Below, piece by piece: positions 35,150 to 48,826 of a DNA stretch of 64,000 nucleotides. Under the pieces are notes generated by a model. It did no database searches. It was not told where the DNA came from and saw only the letters and a program-made list of their open reading frames with translations. The translations under genes and the position numbers were made by a program. Source of the stretch: Epiperipatus broadwayi (Eukaryota > Onychophora > Udeonychophora > Euonychophora > Peripatidae); contig JAQFVV010006199.1 of the NCBI GenBank assembly GCA_028023455.1, forward strand, positions 7,698,972 to 7,762,971, read 5' to 3'. Each line of letters starts with the position of its first letter. Within the stretch, counting starts at the first letter, position 1.

Positions 35150-36700
35150 TCTTGAGCCCTACTAAAATATCATAAAGGAGCTTATAGAGAATCCACTCAG
35201 AAGATAGATTCATTAGTAGCTTTATTCAGTTTTCCAATTCTTCCATTGGAACCATAGATTTTACTTATATCTATCCACATCTACATAGATCAGTAATTGC
35301 TATAATTCAGTTAAAAGGGATCATGACTTGAGATGAGTCCTAGATAGTGAAATTATATTTTGATTTATTGGCAAAATTTGATTGATCTATGTAAAAAAAA
35401 ATTTGTAAGGCATCTTCAGATATTTTATGAAAGAATATGTGTTAGGACAGAAAACCATTGCAAAGGATTGGATTCGAGCATGCAGCAATATTCTTCATGG
35501 TAATATTTAATTCAGTAACTAGAAATTTAATAAGGGGACTATTTTTTTAGGAGGAACACATTATCAGCAATAGATTATATTAGACTAATATACCTCAGTT
35601 ACAGTTCCTTAAATCTTCAAGGAAGTTAAATTAATGAGTAAATAAATTAAGCTATGGTCTAAGATTACACTTAAATAGCATAAAATAGAATAGTGTTTCA
35701 ATCTTTTGTTGTAGAAGTTTATTTAGATTATCAGATGTTTCCCTGTTTAGATAAAAATTTAAGCATATTGTAGTTGTTGGTTTAGGAATAAGATGCCAGT
35801 GTTAGAAAAAGGATTTCCAAGCTTCATATTCTTATTGAAAGATTCTTCTATTTCTGAAAAGGATCTTTTTTTGTGAAGTCAAAGAAAAATCAGCATAGTG
35901 AATTTCATGCATTCTGTTTCTGTAAGATTGATGAATATATTTAGTAAAATAGATTAAAGAACTGAACCTGTGGTAGACCATTAAGTAAAATTTGATATCT
36001 GTTTTATGATTACTATTTAGGGTCACTTGAGTTTTATTTATTGGAGAGCAATTTATCAAGATAATTAATAGTTTTCCTAAAGTTCATCCATGGTTGGTGT
36101 TTATATCTGTGATAAAAAAATTTTGTAAAGGGTTTTTTTATAGTGAAGATTTATAATTTGCATCTCTCCATAGTGACTGCAAGAAACTAATGTTTCACAG
36201 TATATATCACTAAACTTTTTATGCATTATGAATTAATCTTTCAATTTAAGTTAGCAGTAAACCATTTAACAAAGATTTACATTAACTACTTATGGGTAGT
36301 TCTAGATATTTTTTTAAAAATTTTATTACTCTGCTGGCTTGGTTCATGTCCATCACTGCATATCCTAAGTAAGTAAATGATTATGATCCATTAGATTACC
36401 ATGTTTCTGATTAAAACAATCAAAGGTAGATAATAAAAAACTTTTTTTTTTTTTTGTAACATTTCACCAAGGAAAAGAATCTGACTATCTTAGCAATTTT
36501 TAATGATCAAGGTACATTTCTGTTAACTTTTTTGTATTAGGCAAGGTTTTATAATATATGAATTATGATCAATTCAGAGTTTTTAGGTATCATTTATTTC
36601 AAAAATTGTTAGAAAAATTTGTTGGACATAACAGAAGAAGAAAGATGTTAAGATTCTATATTATATTGTTTCATAATACAAAAATCGATCAATCAGCTTT
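35150..36700 (-). pseudogene. Heavily decayed CR1/Jockey-like LINE
   Basis: In SLC35B3 intron 1. Around 35830-36060 the minus strand reads NKTQVTLNSNHKTDIKFYLM then, with shifts, pieces resembling NGxPQGSxxGPLLFxIYIND, the RT region before the YADD box. No frame is intact. The assignment rests on a weak pattern and may be wrong. Confidence 0.4.
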
Positions 36701-37412
36701 GATTTCCAAACAGAATAATACATAAAATTGGATTAATAAAGATAGCACCAATTTTTAATTTATTTTGAAAGTCTTTTTCAGTGTAGTTATTAAAGGTAAA
36801 ACTTATTCATAGCATTTTCTCCCCTTTCTCAAATTCAGTTCCTCCTTGCTTGGCATTCTAAAAAATACATGTTATTTAAATTTATTTATTCTAAAGATTA
36901 ACATTGATTTTATACAATTAAATTAAACAAGTCCAGCCCTATAGCTAGAAATATACAAGAGGGTACTTTTTTTAATAATCATATTAGAAGCTGGTAATTA
37001 GAAGATAAAAATATTTATTAGACTTGAATCCTCATTAATCTTGTGAAATATAGAAGAATCATATTACAGAAGAACAAAAATTGCCTTTCTGATAATAAAT
37101 TTTACAACTCTAACAAAATAAGAACCATTGTAATGCAATACTAAAAGTAGACTTCTATCTCTGATATATATGAATGATCAAATGGTAAAAATCAAATCTA
37201 TATAGAGTATAACTGATAAACTCTATAAGAGAACTGTAACAAAATTTTGTCATCATATTTTTTGAAAACTGATAATCAGAAAACAATATTTTGTAAATAA
37301 TTTTATTTATTATATTTTCTGTATTTTTTTGGGGGGATCCAAAAATTTATTAATATATGAATTACTTTAATAATTAGCTGCTTCTGCTTTCCAATCTCAG
37401 AACTGTCTTGAA

Positions 37413-37615
37413 AAAAAACGGCAAAACTTTCTACACACATTGACACTCAATGCAAGCCAGATTAATCAATGGATGCCAGAAGGCCTGTGCATAAAATCCC
37501 CATCTAGTGCCTATTCATCCAATATCCCCAGATTTAGAATATGTATAGAGAGTTTTGCCTGTTTTAACAACAGTTAAGAGCAAGCATAAGAAATAGTGAT
37601 CATGTGATGTTTATT
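37413..37615. mobile_element. Short family B foldback with 12-bp target duplication
   Basis: Perfect repeats aactgtcttgaa at 37401-37412 and 37616-37627. The left arm reads ggcaaaactttctacacaca through catctagtgcctattcatcc. The right arm is the inverse end with gttttgcctgttttaacaac and tgatcatgtgatgttta. The ribozyme is deleted. The left end is short, the right end full. Confidence 0.8.
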
Positions 37616-37831
37616 AACTGTCTTGAAGTGAATATGTAGAGAAAAAATTACATCTTATAGAACAATTCATTGAAGTAAAACAATATAAATAAATGAGGTA
37701 AATTCCAAGTATACATATTCCAAGTATACATTATGAAATATATACCATAACAATAATATATATTTCATATTTATCACTGCAGTGATAATAGATTGATAAT
37801 CTGTTCTTTTAAAATTGTACTATTAATGTTC

Positions 37832-37944
37832 TTTTTTTTTTTTTTTTTAAGTGTCATAGCATCGGCTGGGATGCGAACTCGCAACCCGGGCAACTGCCTT
37901 CAAGTGCAAGGCAGTCGCGCTGACCTCTCGACCACCAATACAAG
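37832..37944 (-). mobile_element. tRNA-derived retroposon with A-tail and 13-bp target duplication
   Basis: On the minus strand it begins near 37944 with a tRNA-like head. A box TGGTCGAGAGG is at 37934-37924 and B box GAGTTCGCATCCC at 37880-37868. An anticodon-like arm has stem GCCTT/AAGGC. The head runs into a 17-A tail at 37848-37832. Flanks actattaatgttc (37819-37831) and actattaatattc (37945-37957) differ at one base. The T arm does not pair properly, so this is a SINE or tRNA retropseudogene, not a functional tRNA. Confidence 0.8.
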
Positions 37945-39187
37945 ACTATTAATATTCTTGATGTCATAATTATCATCAAATAACAAGTAGTTTTTTTATT
38001 AATTTGATAATAAAACATCCAAATGATTATAATGAAAAAATGCAATTCCTAAAGCTGTGTATATATTTGGCACAGTATACTAAACAAAGCATCGCATGGC
38101 TCTTAATTTACATTAAAATCCATCAGGAAACAACTGTTATTCTAATACTATCTGTATAAGGATGAATAATGATTATCAGATAGTAATGCTAAGAAAATTC
38201 CAGAGTATTCTGGTTAATTGCCATCATCAGTGAAAGCATTGAATTATATACACCCATATAGTATCCACATTTATTTTTTTTATATTATTCATGCTAATGA
38301 TTTAAACATTTCAACAATTGAAAGGGTTGAACTCAAGCCTAATGCTTATATATCTGTATAAGTCTAATCCACATTTATTTTTTTTATATTATTCAAGCTA
38401 ATGATTTGAACATTCAGTAATTGAAAAGTTTGAAAGCAAGCCAAATGCGTATATATCTATAAGTCTAAAGCTTGTATATCTATATAAGTCTAATTTAAAC
38501 TAGTATTTTTCTTTTTTTTTTTTGTATTTACACTTTATGACTTCTGCTATTTAAAATATTGAAATTTTTGATGCTTTATATATTTTTTTATTACTGAATT
38601 TCCTATATCTCGACCTCGTTACATACAAGTTATCTTTAGAATTTTATTTATAAGCATTCTATAATCAAAATCACATATCAAAACATTGATAATATCAGAC
38701 TCATTTTTTCATTACAATTCCCTCAAATACTAGCATATACATATATATTTTCTATAAATTTTAATTTGCAGTTTTCTACTACTATTTTTATAAATATTTT
38801 ATCACACTTGTATTGTATTAAATGGTGTATCTGAATGTGATTATTCATTTTGAACCAAACTTCCAGGTTTGTCTGAATTAGCCACTATTAGAGAAACAAC
38901 TTGAAACAAATATAACTAATATTATTTAATACTACAAAATCTTATTCTAACATATTATTTACAATTTATATTTGCACTCTAGTAAAAATCAGCATGACCT
39001 GTTGAATGTCCTTAGAACTACTTTTGATGTTCGAGGTAAATTATTTAGTCTTGATATTTATTACACTTATCGTTATAAGTACACATATACATGGAGATTA
39101 GATCCTGTTCTAAATATTAAACACATTTAATACTTACTTTAATGTATTATGGTTAAGTTGGATCCATGCATTCCTGTCAACTGAGAT

Positions 39188-41364
39188 CATCATCATTATC
39201 AACCATTATCAATCCACTGCAGGATGAAGGTCTCTCCAAGTTTAATCCATCTTCTCCGATCTTTAGCTTCTCTTCTCCATATCACCCCTGCACACTTTCT
39301 TATTTCATCCATCCATCTCACATGTGGTCTCTTTCTGGGTCTTTTACAATCTCTTTGAATCCAGTTTAAAATTTCAATTGTCCATCTATTATCATTTCTT
39401 CTAGCAATATGTCCAGCCCAACTCCACTTCAATCTTTTAATTTTTTCAATAAGGTCAGTAACACCTGTTTGTTCTCTTACCCATACATTGCATTTTCGAT
39501 CTCTTCTTGTTACTCCCAACATACATCTCTCCGTACTTCTTTGAGTGGTCTGAAGTCTCTGTATTGCTCTTCTATTGAGTATCCAAGTCTCAGATCCATA
39601 AGTAAGAACTGGTAAAACACATTTATTAAAAACCTTCCTTTTCAAACACATAGGCATATTTCCTTTTAGTATCAAGTTATTTCTACCAAAGGCACTCCAA
39701 CCAAGTTTAATTCTATGATTAATTTCCTCCATTATGTTTCCATCTGTATTAATAATCTGACCAAGGTATTTGTAACTGTTAACTTCTTCTAATTCATCAT
39801 AATCAATCTTTATTTTCTTATTTTGAGCAAATCAATTAAACATTACTTTAGTCTTTTTAACATTTATCTTTAGTCCTACTTTCATCTGATAACTCCTGCA
39901 ACATTTCCTGCAGCTCTGAAGCATTATTTGCAAAAACAACTACATCATCTGCGAAATCTAAATGACTTAAATAATCTCCATTTACTTTCACTCCTTTAGT
40001 TTCCCATTTTAATCCACAGAATACTTCTTGCAGCACTGCTGTAAAAAGTTTTGGAGATATGGAGTCACCTTGTCTTACACCTTTCTCAATGTTGACTTTC
40101 CCAGTATCATTATGTAATCTAATTGTTGCTGTTGCATTTTTATAAATATTCTTTAAAATATGACAATATCCTGGATCTATACCTTGATGACCCAATGCTT
40201 TAATCACTGAAGAAATGTTTATAGAATCAAATGCCTTTTCATAATCTACAAATCCAATACATAATGACAACTCATATTCATTTGTCCTTTCTATAACTTC
40301 TCTCAGTACCTGAATATGATCTATTGTACTAAAACCACTTTTAAATCCAGCTTGTTCTCTTGGTTGGTGGAAATCCAATGTTCTCTGTAGACGAGTTGTA
40401 ATTATCTTGGTAAAAAATTTATATAAAACTGATAAAAGGCTGATAGGTCTGTAATTTCTAATATCTTCTTTATCACCTTTTTTAAATATTAATATTATTA
40501 CTGCATTCTTCCAATCATCTGGTACATCTTTATCATTTAGACATTTGGTATATCAACTTTGCTAAAAAAAATTCTGTTTCTTCACCTGCTTCTTTTAATA
40601 TATCAATTATAATTCCATCATTACCTGGAGCCTTTCCTTTCTTCATACATTTAATTGCATTTCTCACTTCTTCATTTAAAATTCTGGGCAATTCGGAAGA
40701 TGTAATAGATATAGGAGGTACGTGTTCTTTATTACTATATAATTCTTGATAAAAATTTTCTACCAATATCATGATGTTATCTCTCTTTTTAGTAATAATT
40801 CCATCTTTTTTTCTTATTGCAGATATAAATTTCCTACCAATACCAAAATGTTGTTTTACATTCTTAAGACTTTTATTTTCTTCTACAGCTTTTCTTGCTA
40901 GTTCACAGTTATACTTTCTTATACCATTTTCAACTTTTTTCTGCACCATTTTACAAATTTCGAGATATTCAATTCTTTTTAATGCATCATTTTTGTATAT
41001 CTTCATATTTCTTCTTTTTTTCATAAATTCTCTAGTCTCAGTAGAAATTTTATTGGTCAATTGCTGATTTTTTCTACCAGCTATCTTTGTTGCAGTTTTT
41101 AAAAGTGTATCAGTTATTTTCACATTAATTTCATTCAAATCTGAATCATGTTCAAAATCTACTAATACTTGAAAACGATTTGTAAGTTCTAATTTAAATT
41201 CATTAGAATGTTTCTGAAGATTAGGAATGTCAACTGTAAATATTGTTTTTCTTAACAATTTTTGTTTTTTTAGTTTTACATTAACACGTATTTTGCATCT
41301 TACTAATCGATGATCACTTCCTGTGTTAAATCTATTAAGAACATTACAATCTTGAAATATGTAT
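39188..41364 (-). mobile_element. 5'-truncated RTE-type LINE
   Basis: In SLC35B3 intron 1. From 5' to 3' on the minus strand: the end of the APE endonuclease (GSDHRLVRCKIRVNVK near 41310), a linker at 41258-40533 (GKAPGNDGIIIDILKEAGEE), the reverse transcriptase at 40378-39857 (FVDYEKAFDSI, GVRQGDSISPKLFTAVLQE, LDFADDVVVFANN), and the C-terminal region at 39732-39199 (GSETWILNRRAIQRLQTTQR, SWAGHIARR). Frameshifts separate the blocks, but the FADD box is intact. The 3' end is a short (ATG)n-like tail. Near-identical flanks ttcctgtcaactgagat (39171-39187) and ttcctgttactgagat (41365-41380) mark target duplication. It is the youngest-looking LINE here. Confidence 0.88.
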
Positions 41365-41499
41365 TTCCTGTTACTGAGATATTAGTTTATATTAAAATGT
41401 AGTTAGATGCAATAAAAGGTTTCTTCAGACAGCATAACAGAGGGCATTGCTGAAAAAACAATGTTTGGGAGGGTGATTTGAATATTTTGTATTTGAATT

Positions 41500-44470
41500 T
41501 TCAGCTAGCAATATGCACTGGAATATTTTCTTCATTGCCTTGAGTCTCATTAGACTATGATCTGAAGTACTGTTGTAGATTAATTTAGCAGTGTGACAGT
41601 TATAAGTTTTTACTATCTAAATTGGATAATAATCTTATTATTTTAATGGAAGATATTAATATTGATAATCTTAATGAATTTTATTCTGGAGCTACTTAAG
41701 ATTATCAAAACATAATGTCATTTTTTTGGATTTATCCAAATGTTATTTTCTCCTACATGTATCACTTAATTCCATTTCTATACTATTAGACCATATACTT
41801 AAATAAGGTTAAAACCTTAGTACATGCGCTTTGAGTGCTTAATTTATTACAAGAGAGACCTCTACAAATCTAAATGCAAGATTTGACTTTATAAAGACAA
41901 GTGTAGCCACACTCTTATCTTCAACCTATTTTTCTAAATATATAGGCAAATCTAAAGCATTTTGATTTGAGAGCATGAAGCTAATAAATTCTTCACTGAT
42001 TAAATCTACTATTTCTGTTAAACATTAATGATCATGAAATCTTTCAATTTACAATGAGTTAATAAACCATGTATTTTTAAGAAAATTGGATGAATTTAAA
42101 TTATGTCATTCTAAATTGGAATATAACTAATCATATGGGAATTAAAGTTACTATTAAAAATCAGCAATCTGAAGTTATAAAACTAATTTTAATATTATCT
42201 TATAATAAATTGAGATATGTTATTGGCTTACATAATTGGGATAAATTATTTAATATAAAAGATGTTGATGAAGTATTTTTCATATGTATTAATACTATTA
42301 AACTGTATATAAGTAAGGCAACAACTATTCACTATTATAAGATATTGTTTGAAAAGAAATCCTTGGATTACTAACAATTTAATTTCTAAAATAAATGACA
42401 AAAATAAATTATGTAAGCAATTTAAAAAGTTTTCATATAATATGAAATTATGTCAAAATCTAAAATCAATGGATAAAAAAATTAAACAAGCTATTTATAA
42501 GTAAAAGTTGAACTATTACTCTGAGCAAATTGATCAATTAAAGAATAAAAATAATTTTTTTTATTAGTTATTAATAAACATATTATTTTAAAAATATGAG
42601 AATAAAATTTCACAAATTGTAATAAATGGGTATATTGTTCATGTACATGGAAAAATAAAGAGTTATTTTTGCAAATTTTAATTTTTTATTAATGTTACTA
42701 CAAATATTATGAATGATCAACATGAAATTGATTCTTTTGAATCATTTCTACTTTCAAGAAAATCAAATTTGAATTCTATTGTTTTTGAGGATATTAATGC
42801 AATTAATCATATAAAACATAAAAAGGTGTGAATTTAGATGGTTTTTCAGTAAAAGTAATTGCTACTAATTTATCTACTCTATTAATACTACAATTTTTAT
42901 TTAATTTATCAGTCAAAACTGGTATTTTTCTAGATTTATCAAAGAAGTTATTTAGCTTGTTTATCTTTAAGAATGATGATAAGATGCAAATCGATAATCT
43001 ATATCTTTGCTATAAGACAAGCACCATTAAAAATATTATTTAATAATTATTTAAAATGTAATAATTATTTAATTATATTAAAAATAGAATTATTAAATTT
43101 ATTTCTAAATATAAAAATGAAATCTTAAAGACAGAGTAGAAAAAAAAACTCCTAAAAATGAAATCCTAAAGATGGAGTAGAAAAAATTAAAAGGATCAAA
43201 AAAAGTAGTCATATTTAAAAAATCATGGCCCGCTAATGTTAGATTTTATTGTTTTAACACATAAACAATGCCATCAAGCGGCCATGACCGGCTATCAAAA
43301 GACTACCAATTTTTCTCTATAAACCAATATGGATTTTTACTGAATAAATCTATTACTTTGACTTTGTAAAAAATACTTATATATAGATTCACTGGAACAT
43401 GGTTATAAAACAATAGGTCTTTATCTAAATTTATGTAAAGCTTTTGATTTTATTTTAAAGGAAAAACTTGATAAGAAACTTTATGGTGTAGGTATTAGAG
43501 GCTGCGTCAGCTGGCATCTTAATTACATCAAAGAAAATAATGTATAAAATTAATTGTATCTTGAATGATAATTATTTTATTAAGTGTGTTATATCACAAG
43601 GATCAGTTTTAGGTCCATTATTTTTTATTATTTATATTAATAACTTGATGGATCTTTCTTTGTATTCAAATATTTCATGTTTTGCAAATGACACAGCATT
43701 AGTATTATCAGCTACAGCTTATGAACTACTTCAAAAATTAATAAATGAGCAATTAAATATAATTAAGCATTGGTTTTTCTATAACAATTTAATTATCAAT
43801 TATAATAAAACAAAATATATTTACAATTATAAAAATCTAATTTTCATGATATTTCTATTGAAATATCAAACAATAAACTAATAAAAGTTGACTGTTCATT
43901 TTATTTGGAAGGTCTGTTGAACTTCTATCTTAGGTGGGAGAAATATAATTTATTTTCAAAAAAGTTTAAGACTTTAAATTTTTTATTATTATAAAATTAG
44001 GAATATTTTACCACAGAAGATCATTTTATAGTACTATAGACAAATTTTATGGAATATCTCTTTGGGGAGGCACAGCTTCATATCATTTAAGGTCTTTAAT
44101 GACACAAAATAATTTTCCTTTAAGAATTATTTAAAATAAATCATTGGAATATCATCTTGAGTTTTTATATAATATATTAGGAATTTTATCCGTCAAAAAT
44201 TATTCCTAGTCAATATTTTATGTCATTATTTCAAACTATGTCATTCCAATGTATTGTTTTTTAAAAAAGGTAAAACTAGAAGGTCTAAATTTAATTTGAT
44301 TAAATATCCATATTACCCACTGTAGATATCAAATATATTAAATCAGTTCAATGTATTTCAATATTTTAATGCAGTATTATCCTATGTACAATATTTCATT
44401 AAAGAAATTCGAGAAAAAATACATTTTATGATTAACTTCAATTAATAGTTGGGATAAATTTAATATTTGA
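41500..44470 (+). pseudogene. Decayed CR1/Jockey-like LINE
   Basis: Near 41645 the plus strand reads MEDINIDNLNEFYS, like the GDFNID box of an APE endonuclease. At 43540-43881 it reads CVISQGSVLGPLFFIIYINN, then SCFANDTALVLS (FADDT box with Asp replaced by Asn) and KHWFFYNNLIINYNKTKYI, a typical CR1/Jockey RT stretch. Frames between are broken by stops. It is separate from the adjacent RTE copy and in the opposite orientation. Confidence 0.7.
43225..43308 (+). repeat. Short interspersed repeat family E, copy 1
   Basis: Shares atggcc, aatgtt, gccatcaagcgg and gactacc with copies at 53144 and 62882. All three are on the plus strand in SLC35B3 introns. Origin unknown; each is about 80-90 bp. 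This copy interrupts the decayed LINE. Confidence 0.55.
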
Positions 44471-44636
44471 TTATAATTGTTTATATTTTAATTGTAATTT
44501 TTTTGTTTTGTTTCCATAGTAAAAAGTTTGCAAAATTATAATATTAGTTTAAGTTTCACTTTAAATCAAATGATTAATGACAATATTTTAGAATTGACCT
44601 TGCTGAATTTTGGAATATTATATATATTGTAATGGT

Positions 44637-45416
44637 AAACACAAAAACTTATAAGTAAAGTTTAAAAAAGAAGTTATAAATAAATATAATAATAAGCTGA
44701 ACATTTTTGAGGATCCATGCCTCATAATCATAGCTTTTTTAAAAATATATAATAAAATATATGCAAAGATATTTAAATTAGCACGTGTTATGTGGCCCAT
44801 TTCTTTGATATATCAGAGCAAGTGTCTTTTCTATTTATAGCATTAATATTTCCATTAATGTAGAATGCTTCTTTTATTTTTTTCTTATGATCACTCGATC
44901 CTGTGTAAAATTGTGTACAGAAGATGTATTGTTGTTTTTCTGAGCTCTATTGTAAGTGTACATATGTTGAGCAAGTCTAGTGTTAATAGTAGCTTTAGTT
45001 TCACCATAATATAATATTAATACTAGACTTGCTCAACACGTGTATACTTACAATATAGCTCAGAAAAACAACAATACATCTTCTGTATTTTTGGATCATG
45101 CCATGAAATCTGGACACAATTTTACACCTAATCCTGTGATTATATGCACAGAATCGAGTGATCATAAGAGAAAAATAAAAGAAGCATTCTACATTAATGG
45201 AAATATTAATGCTATAAATAGAAAAGACACTTGCTTTGATATATTGAAGAAATGGACCCTGTAATATGTGCTAATTATATTTTTAAGAAAGCTATGATTA
45301 TGAGGCATGGATCCTCGAAAACGTTCATTTATTATTATATTTATTTATAACTTCTCTTTTAAACTTTACTTATAAGTTTTTGTGTTTATTTATATATAAT
45401 GGGAAGTAAACTATTT
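44637..45416. mobile_element. Inverted pair of Penelope-like 3' ends with 14-bp target duplication
   Basis: Perfect repeats tatattgtaatggt at 44623-44636 and 45417-45430. The left half (minus) decodes, with an internal deletion, to YYGETKATINTRLAQHMYTY. The right half (plus, 45040-45264) reads SSVFLDHAMKSGHNFTPNPV and HKRKIKEAFYINGNINAINR, the C-terminal part of a PLE GIY-YIG endonuclease. Both halves run outward through the same 3' UTR, which contains tatgaggcatggatcctc. The 3' ends face outward, as in the hammerhead foldbacks. Confidence 0.85.
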
Positions 45417-45430
45417 TATATTGTAATGGT

Positions 45431-46139
45431 GTAAATTATTATAAGTGAATGAGTAACTGGATTATCGTGCTCCATGAATTGTGCAAGCCAGGTTCTTTAA
45501 CAGTACAAATAAAAATATAACCAACTATTATTAGGTAAATAATGACCCATCATGTTCAGACACCAATTTTGTAACAATCAACGAACCAATGTTATCTCAG
45601 GTGAACATTCAATTCAAACCACATATTAGGGTGTCAATTTCCATATTAGTATAAAGATATTAAAATAATCAATTAATAAATAAATGGCTTAACACTTTTA
45701 GATACCAAATTTTATAATGATATAAAGATATAAAATTAAATAGATAATTTTCTTAAGATTCAGTTGAAGTATCAAATTGTATTAGTATGAAGTATCTATA
45801 AACTAATGATTAAATAAATGTAAGTCACAAAAATTCAAATAACATTGAGTGTTCAATTTATTTTGGTTTAAACTAATATAAATATATTAGTTTAATCAAT
45901 TGGTGTTTAATAAAACAATGGTTTAACTTTTTAATTATTTATTCATTGTAATCAATAAAACATAACTGATGAAATGCTGCAATAATACAATAAATTATTA
46001 AAATATGTAGGTATTTATTCAATATTTTTGGCTAGTTAATATTTAATATGCAAATAAATTATGTAGAAACTCTTGAAGCTGTTATTAAAATATAATATAG
46101 TTAATAATCACAAAATCCAATTTTAATTAATAAAATAAT
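45431..46139. other. No recognised feature
   Basis: AT-rich intronic sequence in SLC35B3 intron 1. Confidence 0.4.
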
Positions 46140-46146
46140 TTAAAAT

Positions 46147-46275
46147 GGGGAAAACTCTATACATATTGCCATTCACTGGCTTGCACTGAGTGGCAATACA
46201 TATAGAGAATTTTATCTGTTTTAATAACAGTTATGAGCAAGCATAAGAAATTGTGATCATGTGATGTTTATTGGC
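46147..46275. mobile_element. Very short family B foldback
   Basis: Arms ctatacatattgccattcac and the inverse gtggcaatacatatagag. The right end runs to the family terminus gtgatcatgtgatgttta. A 7-bp repeat ttaaaat flanks it (46140-46146 and 46276-46282). The ribozyme is absent. Confidence 0.65.
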
Positions 46276-46282
46276 TTAAAAT

Positions 46283-48790
46283 ACAAATTTATTAATGTAA
46301 TAAATAAATTAATATATATAAGTTAATAACCTTTGTTTGGCTATTCAATTATGAATTAATTATCTATTTTATTTATATTAAAATATATACTATTAGGAAA
46401 ATAATTTATGAATTCTTATACTTAAGATCTATTGCTCTTTACATATATAATGAAAGCAAACGTACTATAAGATTTTCAAATAAAAAGCAAACAAAATAAC
46501 ATTAGGAAGAATATTTAAATTTTATTTTTAAGGTAATCTGAACTTTCTTTTTGGTTAGTTTATATAGTTAGGTACTATAAACAAACACATTCATTCTAAA
46601 GTAAATAAATAAGAAAACATATGACCTGTTTAATTTTGTTCAAAATTTTTTAGGTATATTCTTTAATTAAACTCCATTAAAAAGCATATTTATTAATACA
46701 TATCAATAACAATAATATTTATGTTCATATATTATTTGTTAAATGTATGCAGTAAATAAATAAAAAATACTAATAAACGAATCTATCAATATGTATTTCA
46801 TTCTTTATAATAATAAAATATTGAGTTTATTACAATATAAAATTTCATGTACTCTCAATTAAGAACATTTAAAATTAAAGAATTCATTAATGTTGTCTTG
46901 TATTATTACTCTTTATTTATTAATAATGTAAATTATTAATCCTTTCCTTTAAAATAAATGGAAAAAAATAATAAAGTAAGCCAACAATTTTTTTATTTAC
47001 TTAAATCTGGATCAAGATGATACAATATATTATGAAGTACACATGTTGCCATCTATAGTTTCCTTGCAGTGTATGAATAATTAAATAAAAAAAAACAATT
47101 AAAAGTCATATGTTTAATAAAATATATTTTTATTGTTTTGAATGAATTTGGAATAAGTGAACCATTTATTTATTAAATTTAAAAATGAAATATTTTTGTT
47201 TAGATTATTATCAAATGATAGCAATGCCTTGTTAAGATTAGAAAAAAGAAAATCACATGCTCACAAGCCAGTGTTTAAAAAAAGGGAAGGACTGCATTTT
47301 GTGTTACCATAGTGACAAAAACAATCTCAGCAAGAAGAACACACGTGCTTTCTTTTGCTTAAAATTTTGTGTTTTATCTTACCTTACTTTTACAATTAGA
47401 TTCTGGATTTATAATAAGTAAATATGTACTGTGAGTAAAAAATTTATTTAAGAGTAAGGGAACACAAAACGTCCCCTCATTTGATCGGAATGATTAATAA
47501 CAGACACTATGCTTAACTGCCATGAAGCTATGAAACTAGCAAAATTTACAATAGATTGTAATATTGACAAAAGAATAGTTGAATATCATTTAAGGATAAA
47601 ATATTTATGAAAACTTACATTTGTATTTTGTTATCATCGATTGTGCCAAGAAAAATGTCATGGGATAATGGAATTTAAGCTGAAATTGTATATATAAGCT
47701 AAACTTGGTAACAGACACTAGAAGAAATTTTTTTTAAAATTATCTAAATAAAATTAATTTTATTTGTCAATAATGGTTAAGAGTATAATAGTAGCTTAAC
47801 AATAATATGTTTATTAAAGTCCTTTTTTTTATTAATAATTTTTATTATAAGATAATTTTATCTTATCATTCACAATAAGTTTAAATAATAGGCTCACATA
47901 ATTAAGACTTAAATCAAATTGTTAACATATTTTTTTTTGTGAGAGTTTGTCATTAATCCTTTTATAACTATACTTTAATAATTTTAATTTTATTAACAGT
48001 CAAATGTAATTGGAAAATTTGAATAAAGTTAAATTTTTCTAAAGACATTCAGTACTTATTATTAGATGATGGAAATAGTCCAATATATAAATACAACTAA
48101 AATACCATTATCACAGACTTTCAGAAAACATTAATTTTGTAACATATTTTTATTACTTTTTTTTATAACCATATGTTTTGTACAATTTTACAATATTAGG
48201 CTATACTAAATTTAAATAATAAATTGATCAGTATGATTTTAACAAATTAATTTAAGCTGCAATTTTCTATTTCAAAATTTCTTTTACATATTGTAGATTA
48301 TATTTTTGACAATTTTACAATTTTTTAATCAAACTATATACAATGTAATGAAACTATATATACGCATAAATAATGATATCCTCTTCTATGCTCAGTATGT
48401 AAAATGCGTATTTCAGCACTTTGGGTGATCACACTACAAAATTATTCACTAAAAAAATTTTAATCTCTGAATATATTAAAATATATTCTTTATTTAGCTG
48501 TGAATAATTCCATTAGTTCATATCCCTCCCTCTCTTCTTTGATTAAAAGTGTTCTGAATCATTAAATATTAGTATAAATACATGATCCATGAATTCATCA
48601 CGAGACACCTGTCCATAAAACAAATTTGTTAGAGACATGTATCTTATTTGATACACATATTTCACTTACAATATTTTAAAATTTTATCTTTGCTAGCTTA
48701 TGGAATACTGTTGTCACAATTATATTTGATATTGGAATAAACATTCATAATATACACATATTTATGATAGAAATTTAATAGGAATTTTCT
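46283..48790. other. No recognised feature
   Basis: Long AT-rich intronic stretch. A slightly GC-richer patch near 47230-47350 has no identifiable domain. Confidence 0.4.
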
Positions 48791-48818
48791 GTTGTGTGTG
48801 TGTGTATATATATATATT
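48791..48818. repeat. GT/AT microsatellite at the exon 2 acceptor
   Basis: gtgtgt then tatata run ending about 10 bp before the SLC35B3 exon 2 splice acceptor. Confidence 0.9.
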
Positions 48819-48826
48819 TGTTTTAG

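Noticed and set aside
37868-37934. Functional tRNA gene
   Set aside because: A and B boxes are present but the T arm does not pair, base 33 is C, an A-tail follows directly and target repeats flank it. It is a retroposon.
40771-41067. Plus-strand frame of 98 codons, hydrophobic
   Set aside because: Antisense shadow of the RTE LINE linker region.
45290-45340. Hammerhead in the PLE 3' UTR (tatgattatgaggcatggat, then cctcgaaaac; related copies near 44705 and 52470)
   Set aside because: A GAGG/CCTC stem and GAAA follow, but no CTGATGA core can be placed and no stem I forms. Kept only as a conserved PLE hairpin.
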